From an uncultured Maribacter sp. (GTDB lineage: Bacteria; Bacteroidota; Bacteroidia; Flavobacteriales; Flavobacteriaceae): 64,000 nt of DNA. The number at the start of each line of letters is the position of its first letter. The stretch's first letter is position 1. Under the pieces are notes generated by a model. The model worked only from the letters and a program-made list of their open reading frames with translations, did not search any database and had not been told where the DNA came from. Shown here piece by piece: positions 8,326 through 18,331 of the stretch. The stretch is from NCBI RefSeq assembly GCF_947496775.1, contig NZ_CANMDU010000004.1, positions 62,001-126,000 of the forward strand, read 5' to 3'. Made by a program: the position numbers and the translations under genes.

Positions 8326-8898
8326 TTAAAATCTGTATCCAACTTTTACACCTGTTCTAACCAAACCTACATCAAAAAACAAAACGTCTATAAAATTTGT
8401 TCGTATACTAATTTGCGCTTCTATAGACATTCTTTTCTGAAATGTTAAAAAACGATATCCGTAACCAGTACCTAGGCCTATGTTTTTAATCTCTTGCATG
8501 CCATATTCATATATACCATATCCTAAAGCATTATTTTTTCTATTTATACCACTATCCGCTTCTCCTATATTATAGCTGCCAAAAATTTCTAAAAAGTGAC
8601 TTCTATTTTGTGTTCCGTTTATGTAAAAACGTACATAAGGATTAACCTCATAATTTACCTTGTAGTTACTATACCCTTCAATAGTTTCTAAATTAAGCTT
8701 CTGATGAGGACTATTATATTTAACACCTCCCACCCCAAAGGAAAAATATTTATTTAGTGTTCTCTCATAATTAAGCTCCGGACTTCCTAAAAACGCATAA
8801 CTTAAATTAAACGATAGTTGATTTTTATGTACTTTTTCTTCCTGAGAAAGCAAAGGTATAGAAATCAAAAAAGCGCAAACAATCAAAAAAATCTTCAT
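8326..8898 (-). CDS. Small outer-membrane beta-barrel protein
   Basis: A 190-residue protein with a Sec signal peptide (MKIFLIVCAFLISIPLLSQ). Alternating polar/hydrophobic strands follow, such as KNQLSFNLSYAF and YGYRFLTFQKRMSIEAQ, and the C-terminus is VGYRF ending in Phe, as expected for a BAM substrate. The length suits an 8-stranded barrel. It is co-oriented with the following lipoprotein gene. Function is unknown. Confidence 0.72.
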   Translation of the reverse strand: MKIFLIVCAFLISIPLLSQEEKVHKNQLSFNLSYAFLGSPELNYERTLNKYFSFGVGGVKYNSPHQKLNLETIEGYSNYKVNYEVNPYVRFYINGTQNRSHFLEIFGSYNIGEADSGINRKNNALGYGIYEYGMQEIKNIGLGTGYGYRFLTFQKRMSIEAQISIRTNFIDVLFFDVGLVRTGVKVGYRF

Positions 8899-9016
8899 TC
8901 AGAACTATTATTTTTATTTAAGGTACTACAATAAGGCAAAGGTTGCTTTTCAAATGTTATTAAATGAATAAAAAAAACCTTAAAACTATTTTTTTAAAAG
9001 TACTATTTTTATCTCT

Positions 9017-9556
9017 ATGAATGTTACGTACCATAAAGCTTCTACTATAAAAGAATTACAGCAAATAATTGCATTACAAAGCGAAAACTTACATGCCAAC
9101 CTAACTGAGGAAGTAAGACAACAGCAAGGTTTTGTTTCTGTCTCACATACTTTAAAAATTCTCCAAGAAATGAATAAGGTGTGTCCCCATACTATTGCTA
9201 AATCAAAACATAAAGTAATTGGCTACGCTTTATGCATGCATCCATCATTTTCTGATGATATTTCCCTTTTAAAACCAATGTTCGTAGAAATAAACTCTCT
9301 AATTCCTAAGCCAAAAAACTTTATGGTAATGGGTCAAATTTGTATTGACAAAGAATTTCGTGGTAAAGGTGTTTTTAGAAATTTGTACAAAAAAATGAAG
9401 GAAGACGTTCTAAACGAGTATCATTCTATAATTACGGAGGTAGATTCCAAAAACTTACGCTCACTTAATGCTCATACGTCTGTTGGATTTAAACATCTTA
9501 AAACCTATAACTCTTTAGGGCAAGATTGGAAATTACTTATTTTAAGAAACAGTTAA
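9017..9556 (+). CDS. GNAT-family N-acetyltransferase
   Basis: A 179-residue acetyltransferase. GQICIDKEFRGKGVFRNLYK contains the acetyl-CoA pyrophosphate-binding motif A (RGKGVF). ITEVDSKNLRSLNAHTSVGFKH matches the C-terminal GNAT pattern with N..A...Y/H and GF. The substrate is unknown. It is a single-gene unit, divergent from the barrel gene and ended by a strong hairpin at 9576-9608. Confidence 0.88.
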   Translation: MNVTYHKASTIKELQQIIALQSENLHANLTEEVRQQQGFVSVSHTLKILQEMNKVCPHTIAKSKHKVIGYALCMHPSFSDDISLLKPMFVEINSLIPKPKNFMVMGQICIDKEFRGKGVFRNLYKKMKEDVLNEYHSIITEVDSKNLRSLNAHTSVGFKHLKTYNSLGQDWKLLILRNS

Positions 9557-9575
9557 GCAACTCTCCTAGAAAACA

Positions 9576-9608
9576 AAAGAGCCATACAAAACTTGTATGG
9601 CTCTTTTA
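9576..9608. terminator. Bidirectional terminator between GNAT gene and atpC
   Basis: A perfect 15-bp stem (AAAAGAGCCATACAA / TTGTATGGCTCTTTT) with a 3-nt loop separates two convergent genes. It is flanked by A and T tracts, so it can terminate both the GNAT gene (plus) and the atpD-atpC transcript (minus). Confidence 0.9.
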
Positions 9609-9625
9609 AATATTATAGTTGAAGA

Positions 9626-9904
9626 TTAATCCGCTAATACAATAACTTTATTATCCTTCATTTCTATTGTACCACTAATAATTGGCAAAATAGTTCTCCC
9701 TTTGTCATCTTTAGAGAATTTACTTTGGTATTCCTCTTGGATAGTTATATTACCATCTACCTTAACATTACCTCCCTGTAATAAAGAAACAATAGGTGCG
9801 TGATCTTTTAACATTTCAAACTCTCCATTAATACCTGGAACCGTAACTGAAGTTACTTCTCCGGCAAATAAAGTTGCTTCTGGCGATACAATTTCTAAAT
9901 ACAT
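9626..9904 (-). CDS. atpC: F1F0 ATP synthase epsilon subunit, short form
   Basis: A 92-residue epsilon subunit of the F1 sector. It matches the N-terminal beta-sandwich (SPEATLFAGEVTSVTVPGINGEFEMLKDHAPIVSLL) but ends where the C-terminal two-helix inhibitory domain of longer epsilon subunits would begin. Short epsilon subunits are usual in Bacteroidota. It follows atpD by 71 nt. Confidence 0.96.
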   Translation of the reverse strand: MYLEIVSPEATLFAGEVTSVTVPGINGEFEMLKDHAPIVSLLQGGNVKVDGNITIQEEYQSKFSKDDKGRTILPIISGTIEMKDNKVIVLAD

Positions 9905-9975
9905 TTCTTTTTAGTTATTGGTTGATGATTGATAGCATTTTCGACAAACCAAAAACACTATTAACTGTCAACTAT

Positions 9976-11487
<1,512 letters not shown>

Positions 11488-11536
11488 CTACGTGTTTATG
11501 TTTATTCGGACTTAAAATCCTTCGTTTTTCAGGCTG

Positions 11537-11544
11537 CAAAGATA
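11537..11544 (-). promoter_or_regulatory. Candidate -7 box (TATCTTTG) for atpD-atpC
   Basis: An exact TANNTTTG match on the minus strand, 53 nt upstream of atpD. It continues as TATCTTTGCAGCC, a context frequently seen at Bacteroidota start sites. Confidence 0.55.
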
Positions 11545-11592
11545 TGTTTTTCAATCTAAAATGAAAACTACTTTATATTCTTTTTTAAACAT

Positions 11593-11626
11593 AAAAAAAG
11601 AGCAATATTTCTATTGCCCTTTTTTA
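11593..11626 (-). terminator. Terminator after the SGNH-hydrolase lipoprotein gene
   Basis: Hairpin with arms around AGCAATA / TATTGC and a TTTC loop, ending on the minus strand in a T run. One A-C mismatch on the plus strand becomes a G-U pair in the minus-strand RNA, which fits termination of the upstream minus-strand gene. Confidence 0.75.
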
Positions 11627-11644
11627 TTTCCTATTTATTATTTA

Positions 11645-13306
11645 TTACTGTAGTGTTGGAGAGTAATTAGTTGGGTAATCTCCTACATTAACAAAATTTC
11701 CTGATGCCTCAAAATTAGAGCCGTAAGTAGCATCTATAGCTCTCATAAATTCATTTGCAAGTAACGCATACCCCCGTGCCGTTGGATGTACTCCATCAAG
11801 AGAAAAAGCACTACCTGTTACTAAGTTAGATGTTAATGTAAATTCTCCACTAGTAATTCCTTCATCTGCCAATTGATTGAGTAATTTGTTAGCGTCTACA
11901 AAAGCTAAACCTGCTTGATTGGCAGCTCCTTCAATAATAGCATTAAATGCCACTGTTGCAGTAGCAATTTCTTCTTGCTCGCTTGGCAAAAGAACCCATT
12001 TATCTTCTAAAGGTAAAGATATACCCTCAACCGCAAATTGACCAGCTAAAGCTGACGGTAAATTTTGTGATACTAAAAATGCAGCAAAATCCTCATTAAT
12101 AGTCCCTATAATTGAAGAACTTGGAAGCACCAATAAATCATCTGCATTTGCTTGTCTTGCTTGCCCATAAACTAAACCTAATAAATCAGCTACATTATCA
12201 GAAGCTGCAGCTGGTAATCCAAAAGATTGAACAAATAAAGGAAATGTTGGGCTCATTTTTAATACCCCAGCAATTTGAGTAGATAAATTTGTTAAACTTT
12301 CATCATTAATCACAACTGCGCTAGCTGCCGTTTCTGAAAAAACAATTTGGCGGTCAGTGGCATTTGGTACACCTTGACTTTCTAAAAAAGTAAACACTTC
12401 ATTTATCTGACTAAAAATTCCGTTTAATGTTGGAATTAACGGCCCAAAAGAATCATTTGTAGGATCTAATGGATTATATGGTACAGTAGTAAAATGTGGT
12501 ATACTTGTAACATTTGGGATATTAGCCACAACACCTTTAGTCCCTCCCTCTGTAAGCGAAGCGATTAAAGCGCCATAAGTACCATCGAAACCAAATCCTG
12601 GAGCACCAGATACTGGTGTTATAGGATTTGAACCATCACCGCCTGTTGTAGCATATCCTAATATATCATTATTTCCTATCCATAAAGAAAAGAAACTAGG
12701 TGATTGCGCCATAGCATCTGCTAAAACTGTAGTTCCAGGGCTAGATGCCATTCTCACAAAAAAGGGATTAGCCAAAGGTGGGTCTAATGATAAACCTTCA
12801 ATATTTCCATATCCCGGAGCCAAAAGATGAAAACTCTTAGCTCCTGGTACCCCCATATTATTAAAAGGGCCTGAAGGATTGTTTAAAACAATATCCGTAG
12901 TCACTGCAACCGGTCCAATTAAAGATTCTAGCCCAACTGGACCTTCCCCTCCAAAAACAAGCCTCGGATTGAAGCCTGGCAATCTATTTCCACCCACTGC
13001 AAGACCTCCTAAATTATCGCTAGTTAATGGTTGTATAAAGTTTCCTCCACCAACTAATGCAAATTTTTGAGATAATATATTAGGTAATGAATTTTCCTGA
13101 GCAGCTCTAAATAAAGTATTGTCTGTAAAGCCAGCAGTAAAAGAAGCTCCCAAAGCAACATAATTAGAAAAATCTGCAGTACCTGCAGTAAGTTCAGGAA
13201 GTTCCGCAACTTCTTCTATAGTATTTAAGTCTACATCTTCTATATCATTACAAGAGACAAAAAAGATTATTACTGAAGCTAAAAGTATATATTTTATATT
13301 TTTCAT
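11645..13306 (-). CDS. SGNH/GDSL-family hydrolase lipoprotein
   Basis: A 553-residue surface or periplasmic lipoprotein (signal peptide ending FVSC, lipidated Cys19) with an SGNH hydrolase domain. Block I is YVALGASFTAG, with the nucleophile Ser55 in GAS rather than GDS. Block III is SLWIGNNDILGY (Asn213), and block V is DGVHPTARGY (Asp504, His507). Such enzymes cleave ester bonds in lipids or acylated carbohydrates. The gene is 10 nt downstream of a TonB receptor, so the pair probably hydrolyses and imports a common substrate. Long Gly/Pro-rich insertions between the blocks account for the large size. Confidence 0.88.
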   Translation of the reverse strand: MKNIKYILLASVIIFFVSCNDIEDVDLNTIEEVAELPELTAGTADFSNYVALGASFTAGFTDNTLFRAAQENSLPNILSQKFALVGGGNFIQPLTSDNLGGLAVGGNRLPGFNPRLVFGGEGPVGLESLIGPVAVTTDIVLNNPSGPFNNMGVPGAKSFHLLAPGYGNIEGLSLDPPLANPFFVRMASSPGTTVLADAMAQSPSFFSLWIGNNDILGYATTGGDGSNPITPVSGAPGFGFDGTYGALIASLTEGGTKGVVANIPNVTSIPHFTTVPYNPLDPTNDSFGPLIPTLNGIFSQINEVFTFLESQGVPNATDRQIVFSETAASAVVINDESLTNLSTQIAGVLKMSPTFPLFVQSFGLPAAASDNVADLLGLVYGQARQANADDLLVLPSSSIIGTINEDFAAFLVSQNLPSALAGQFAVEGISLPLEDKWVLLPSEQEEIATATVAFNAIIEGAANQAGLAFVDANKLLNQLADEGITSGEFTLTSNLVTGSAFSLDGVHPTARGYALLANEFMRAIDATYGSNFEASGNFVNVGDYPTNYSPTLQ

Positions 13307-13316
13307 TTGATGTTTC

Positions 13317-16121
13317 TTATAAGTTATTTATTGTCCATGACACATAATACATAGAGCCTATAAAGCCTGTTCCGACTGCTGTAAAGTATTCATCACCCAA
13401 AATATTGGTTCCACCTAGTTTGAAAGTAGATTTAATACTTGGAATAGTATAATTTATTTGTGCATCAAGGTTATGATATTCTGGCACTACCCCTTGAGCA
13501 AAAGTTGCTTCCCAAAAATAATCGTCACTAAATTTGTAAGATACATTAAACCCAAAATTCTCAAACAACTCAGCATTCCCAAAAGTAGCTTTGAATTTAT
13601 GTTCTGGAGTATTAAAGTTCAACATTAAATCTGGATTTGATTCTCTATCGAAATCTAGTTTTGTATATGTGTAATTTCCTCCTAAATCAAAATTACCTAA
13701 CACCTTCATTGTTAAACCCAAAGATGCTCCATAGGAATTAACATTTGCATCGGAATTCGTATAGGTGCTATAAGGTTGAAAATCTCCATTTGATATAGCC
13801 GCAACAGAAAGTGCTCCGTCACCAACCGTTCCATAATATGGTGCAATTACCACTTCTTGAGAAATGAAATCTTTATAACTATTATAATAGGTACTAAAAT
13901 CTACTATTAATTTATCCATCTTTCCTCTATAACCTATTTCAAATGAGGCTACTTGTTCTGGCTTTACAATATCTGGGTTGGCAATCTCTAAATCTGCAGG
14001 ATTTCCTGTTTCTCCAAGTTTATTCACAGAACTTAAGGAATAAGAATTATTGTAAGCAACAGCCCCTGTTTGAGTAACGCTTGCTGGCTGCCCTATAAGC
14101 TGACCGGCCCCACTTACTGTATAATCTCTTGTATACCTATCAAGGTTATTCGGAGCTGAACCAACTAAAATAGCCCTTCCTGCATCTAAACCTATAAAAA
14201 GATCCTGAGTAGTAGGGTTTCTAAATCCTGTTTGAACTGAAGCCCGAATATTATGGTCTCTATTTAATGTTAAACCGGCAGAAATTCTTGGAGAATAGAA
14301 ACCATCAAAAAATTCTGATTTATCATATCGTACAGAACCAGTCAATTTTAAACTTTTATCACCTGCTAATTCAATCTTTTTTTGAATCTGCGTGTAAATT
14401 CCAAACTCAGAATAATTTATCGGCCCATCAAGGTCTGTGTAAATGGTTCCTGAAGAATTTAAACTATACTCTCTAAAAGACCCTCCAAGTTGAATATCTG
14501 CAAAATCTATTAGATGACTAAAATTATAATTAGCATCTGCATGATAGTATTTTGAGGCATCTTGAAACTTGGACCCTGTACTAAGATCAGGGTCATTTAT
14601 ACTTTTATTAAATGCTGCTTGAAATTCTGGTGTACCAGGAAGAAAACGACCGGATTCTGCTGTTGCTCTACCTGCTGCATGTGCAGCTTCATCAGTTGCA
14701 CCTGCTAGAGTAGCCTGAAGATATGCGCCTGTATATTCTCCAAACCATGTATTATCATCTTTCCATGCTCTGTTGATATTGATTCCTGTAAAAACCATAT
14801 CATAAGAATTCCCCGCTTTATCACCAACTAAATATCCACGGACAAAGAAATTATCATTCCTTATTTCTAGTTTATGCTGTTCTTGAAAAAAGTTATCTAT
14901 ATTATACCTGTTAGTTCCTTGATAAATTGTAGAACCCGTTCCTACTTTACCTACATAAGACAGTTCTAAACTTTTACCTTCAATAGGCCTATAATATAAA
15001 CCCCAATCGGCTTTAATGCTTTCGGCATTATAATTAGTAAGGTCGTTTTCATTATAACCTGTTCTACTAACTTCTACTGAGGGAATTAAAGCATTTGCCC
15101 CTGCTGGTATGCGCCCAAGCCCTTCTAACGTAACGGCTACATCTTTAATATTTGTAGCAACTTCATCTCCATATACATTAACACCATCGTAATTTAAATC
15201 GTTTGCTCTTGTTCTTCCTGTAGTGACAAAATTATTTCCATCTTTACCTTCTAAATTATTTGCTGCCCAATCTGTTCCTTGTAAGTATCCAAAATTAACT
15301 TTGACCGCAAACTTATCACTAAACTTATGTGCTGCTCTAATACCTAAATCCGTATATGCATTATCACCTGCAGCTTTTTGAGAAGTTATACCTCTTTTTA
15401 CAGAAGCACTAATACCCTGATAATCAAAAGGGCTTTTACTCCTCATAAATAAAATTCCATTAAAAGCATTTGCTCCGTATAAAGCAGAAGAAGCTCCTGG
15501 TAATAATTCTACACTTTGAACATCAGTCTCAATCATTCCCACTAGGTTACCTATTGGAAAGTTTAAAGCTGGTGTTGAATTATCCATACCATCTACCAAT
15601 TGCATAAAACGTGTGTTAGCAAAACTGGCAAAACCTCTAGTATTTACAGATTTGAAAGTTAAACTATTGGTATTAACATCCACCCCTTTTAAATCTTCCA
15701 GGCCGCCATAAAAATCTGTGGAAGCTGTATTTTTAATTTCATTAAGACCAAAACGCTCTACTGTTACTGGCGATTCAAAAATACGTTCTGGCGTTCTTGA
15801 TGCTGATAAAACAACTTCATCCAAAAATGTTTGCGCTTCATTTAGAGTTACAGTAACGGTCTCATTTTTCGATGTAATTTTTACCAAACCTTCTGTATAT
15901 CCTAGACTTGTGATTTTTAACTCAAAAGGAGGGTTTTCAGAAGTTTCTAAAACAAAATTACCATCAAAGTCTGCAACGGTACCTATAGATTTCCCAGCTA
16001 TTACAATATTTGCTCCCGGAATAGGGTTTGCATTTTCATCTGACACTTTTCCTTTAATGACGGTTTGTGCATAGCTACCCATTCCAAAAAAAAGGAAGGA
16101 TAAAAAGAGTAATTTTCTCAT
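13317..16121 (-). CDS. TonB-dependent outer-membrane receptor (hydrolase-linked)
   Basis: A 934-residue receptor. It has a signal peptide (MRKLLFLSFLFFGMGSYAQ), a carboxypeptidase-regulatory-like domain (about 22-105; KGKVSDENANPIPGANIVI) and a plug domain (about 115-235; GVDVNTNSLTFKSVNTRGF and VELLPGASSALYGANAFNG). A 22-strand-type barrel follows. There is no SusD partner, so it is not a SusCD pair. Its partner is the SGNH-hydrolase lipoprotein 10 nt downstream, which suggests uptake of a lipid or an esterified compound. The substrate cannot be read from sequence. No exact TANNTTTG box was seen upstream. Confidence 0.93.
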   Translation of the reverse strand: MRKLLFLSFLFFGMGSYAQTVIKGKVSDENANPIPGANIVIAGKSIGTVADFDGNFVLETSENPPFELKITSLGYTEGLVKITSKNETVTVTLNEAQTFLDEVVLSASRTPERIFESPVTVERFGLNEIKNTASTDFYGGLEDLKGVDVNTNSLTFKSVNTRGFASFANTRFMQLVDGMDNSTPALNFPIGNLVGMIETDVQSVELLPGASSALYGANAFNGILFMRSKSPFDYQGISASVKRGITSQKAAGDNAYTDLGIRAAHKFSDKFAVKVNFGYLQGTDWAANNLEGKDGNNFVTTGRTRANDLNYDGVNVYGDEVATNIKDVAVTLEGLGRIPAGANALIPSVEVSRTGYNENDLTNYNAESIKADWGLYYRPIEGKSLELSYVGKVGTGSTIYQGTNRYNIDNFFQEQHKLEIRNDNFFVRGYLVGDKAGNSYDMVFTGININRAWKDDNTWFGEYTGAYLQATLAGATDEAAHAAGRATAESGRFLPGTPEFQAAFNKSINDPDLSTGSKFQDASKYYHADANYNFSHLIDFADIQLGGSFREYSLNSSGTIYTDLDGPINYSEFGIYTQIQKKIELAGDKSLKLTGSVRYDKSEFFDGFYSPRISAGLTLNRDHNIRASVQTGFRNPTTQDLFIGLDAGRAILVGSAPNNLDRYTRDYTVSGAGQLIGQPASVTQTGAVAYNNSYSLSSVNKLGETGNPADLEIANPDIVKPEQVASFEIGYRGKMDKLIVDFSTYYNSYKDFISQEVVIAPYYGTVGDGALSVAAISNGDFQPYSTYTNSDANVNSYGASLGLTMKVLGNFDLGGNYTYTKLDFDRESNPDLMLNFNTPEHKFKATFGNAELFENFGFNVSYKFSDDYFWEATFAQGVVPEYHNLDAQINYTIPSIKSTFKLGGTNILGDEYFTAVGTGFIGSMYYVSWTINNL

Positions 16122-16254
16122 TCTGTTATTAATTAAGTTACTTAGTCACTGACAAGTTACCAATTTTTTTAAATTGACACTAACAAAATCGAATAAATTA
16201 TGCATGCATAGTAAATTATTTGTAAAATATGAGGCATAAAAATGCTGTATTCAC

Positions 16255-16291
16255 AAAAAAAGGGCTTCAGCAAACGCCAAAGCCCTTTTTT
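16255..16291 (-). terminator. Terminator after glmS
   Basis: Arms AAAAAGGGCTT / AAGCCCTTTTT enclose a 12-nt loop just after the glmS stop. The A tract on the left gives a T run in the minus-strand RNA; the right-hand T run may also stop plus-strand transcripts. Confidence 0.85.
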
Positions 16292-16309
16292 AATTATTTA
16301 ATATTTAAG

Positions 16310-18154
16310 TTATTCTACAGTAACTGATTTTGCCAAATTACGTGGTTGATCTACATTACAGTTTCTCATAACTGCAATATGATAAGATAACAACTGTAAC
16401 GGTATAGTCGTTAATAAAGGTGTAAGGCTTTCCAAAGTCTCCGGAATTTCTATTACATGATCCGCAAGTTCTTTCACCTGCTCATCTCCTTCTGTTACAA
16501 TAGCAATTATTTTACCTTTTCTTGATTTTATTTCCTGAATATTACTAACCACCTTTTCATAGTGCCCTTTCTTTGTGGCAATTACAAATACCGGCATTTG
16601 TTCATCAATTAAAGCTATAGGACCGTGTTTCATTTCTGCCGCCGGATACCCTTCCGCATGAATATAACTTATTTCTTTTAGCTTTAATGCCCCCTCTAAG
16701 GCTACAGGGAAATTGTACCCTCTACCTAAGTATAAACAATTTGTCGAATCTTTATACACTTCTGCTACTGTCTCTACTAAATCATTGGAAAGTAATGATT
16801 TTTCCACTTTAGCAGGTATAGTCTCTAATTCTGATAAATATTCATGGAACTTCGATTGTGAAAATTCTCCTTTTTCTTTGGCTAATTTTAACGCAATTAA
16901 AGTTAATACTGTTATTTGTGTAGTAAATGCTTTTGTTGATGCAACCCCAATCTCCGGACCAGCATGTGTATATGCTCCTGCATCTGATTCTCTAGCTATA
17001 GATGACCCTACAACATTACAAACACCAAAAACAAATGCCCCTTTTTCTTTCGCTAATTTAATAGCCGCAAGAGTATCGGCTGTTTCTCCTGATTGAGAAA
17101 TGGCTATTAATACATCTTTATCCGTTATTACCGGGTTTCTATATCTAAACTCCGATGCGTATTCTACTTCTACAGGGATTCTTGCTAAATCTTCGAAAAT
17201 ATACTCCGCAACTAATCCTGCATGCCATGAAGTTCCACAGGCTACAATTATTATACGATTCGCATTTACAAATTTTTCTATATTTTGATCAATGCCCGCC
17301 ATACGAATGATACCTTGGTCTGCCAAAAGTCTTCCTCTGTACGTATCCATGATTGCTCTTGGCTGCTCGTAAATTTCTTTTAACATGAAGTGATCGTAAC
17401 CTCCTTTTTCGATCTCCTCAAGGTTCATTTGTAATTCTAATATATTTGGGTAAGCTATAGCATCATTTTTTATTTTTCGAAGCTTAATTTCTTTGCCTAG
17501 TCTTATAATAGCCATCTCTTCATCCTCTAAGTATACCGCATTATTGGTAAACTCAATAAAAGGAGAAGCATCTGAAGCGATAAAAAATTCATTCTCACCA
17601 ACTCCAATTGCTAATGGGCTTCCCAATTTGGCAACAACAATTTCATCTGGCTTTTTCTTATCAAAAACAGCTATGGCATACGCCCCCACTACTTGATTCA
17701 ATGCAATCTGAACTGCTTTTCCAAGTTTTACATCTTCTGTTTTCTGAACTTCTTCAATTAAATTAACCAATACTTCTGTATCTGTATCGGATTGAAAAGT
17801 ATACCCCCTATCTTTTAAAGCTTGCTTTATAGACTCATAATTTTCAATAATCCCATTGTGGATTATTACTAAATCACCAGAATTAGAATAATGCGGATGA
17901 GAGTTAACATCATTCGGAACACCATGTGTTGCCCAACGTGTATGACCTATTCCTAAACTACCTGCTTGAGAAATTTCTTTTGCTTTACTCCTTAAATCTT
18001 CTACTTTTCCCTTTGTTTTGGAAAGGCTTATATCATTACCATCGAAAAGAGCAATTCCCGCACTATCGTAACCTCTGTACTCTAAACGTTCTAATCCCTT
18101 TATTACTATTGGAAATGCGTCTCTATGACCAATATACCCTACTATTCCACACAT
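16310..18154 (-). CDS. glmS: Glutamine-fructose-6-phosphate aminotransferase GlmS
   Basis: A 614-residue enzyme that makes glucosamine-6-phosphate, feeding peptidoglycan and LPS synthesis. The N-terminal glutaminase starts MCGIVGYIGHRDAF with the catalytic Cys2. Two SIS sugar-isomerase domains follow (IIIVACGTSWHAG, ISQSGETADTLAA, FLGRGYNFPVALEGALKLKE in shorter pieces). It ends DQPRNLAKSVTVE, the family signature. It is a single-gene unit with its own promoter box and terminator. I see no glmS ribozyme upstream. Confidence 0.98.
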   Translation of the reverse strand: MCGIVGYIGHRDAFPIVIKGLERLEYRGYDSAGIALFDGNDISLSKTKGKVEDLRSKAKEISQAGSLGIGHTRWATHGVPNDVNSHPHYSNSGDLVIIHNGIIENYESIKQALKDRGYTFQSDTDTEVLVNLIEEVQKTEDVKLGKAVQIALNQVVGAYAIAVFDKKKPDEIVVAKLGSPLAIGVGENEFFIASDASPFIEFTNNAVYLEDEEMAIIRLGKEIKLRKIKNDAIAYPNILELQMNLEEIEKGGYDHFMLKEIYEQPRAIMDTYRGRLLADQGIIRMAGIDQNIEKFVNANRIIIVACGTSWHAGLVAEYIFEDLARIPVEVEYASEFRYRNPVITDKDVLIAISQSGETADTLAAIKLAKEKGAFVFGVCNVVGSSIARESDAGAYTHAGPEIGVASTKAFTTQITVLTLIALKLAKEKGEFSQSKFHEYLSELETIPAKVEKSLLSNDLVETVAEVYKDSTNCLYLGRGYNFPVALEGALKLKEISYIHAEGYPAAEMKHGPIALIDEQMPVFVIATKKGHYEKVVSNIQEIKSRKGKIIAIVTEGDEQVKELADHVIEIPETLESLTPLLTTIPLQLLSYHIAVMRNCNVDQPRNLAKSVTVE

Positions 18155-18196
18155 ATTATTAAATTTATTGAAAGGTGTTTCTTATTTATTTTGGCG

Positions 18197-18204
18197 CAAA
18201 TCTA
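18197..18204 (-). promoter_or_regulatory. Candidate -7 box (TAGATTTG) for glmS
   Basis: An exact TANNTTTG match on the minus strand, 42 nt upstream of the glmS ATG. Confidence 0.5.
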
Positions 18205-18331
18205 TAGGATATAAAATAAAAAATAGGAATAAAATAGATATACAACACATTATTCCTACAAATTACTATTTCCCAAGATTAACTATCTTAAAAAACGCAG
18301 CTTTACTGTTCTTAGTATTTCGTAAACTTAC

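Noticed and set aside
13317-16121. SusC/SusD polysaccharide-utilisation locus
   Set aside because: None of the three TonB receptors in the window has a SusD-like gene or glycoside hydrolase beside it.
16199-16210. 12-bp palindrome TATGCATGCATA upstream of a TonB receptor gene
   Set aside because: It is short, built of a simple alternating pattern and not next to a recognisable promoter box; likely chance.
18155-18331. glmS ribozyme or riboswitch upstream of glmS
   Set aside because: The region is short and AT-rich with only a -7 box; no ribozyme core could be recognised, and glmS ribozymes are typical of Firmicutes.
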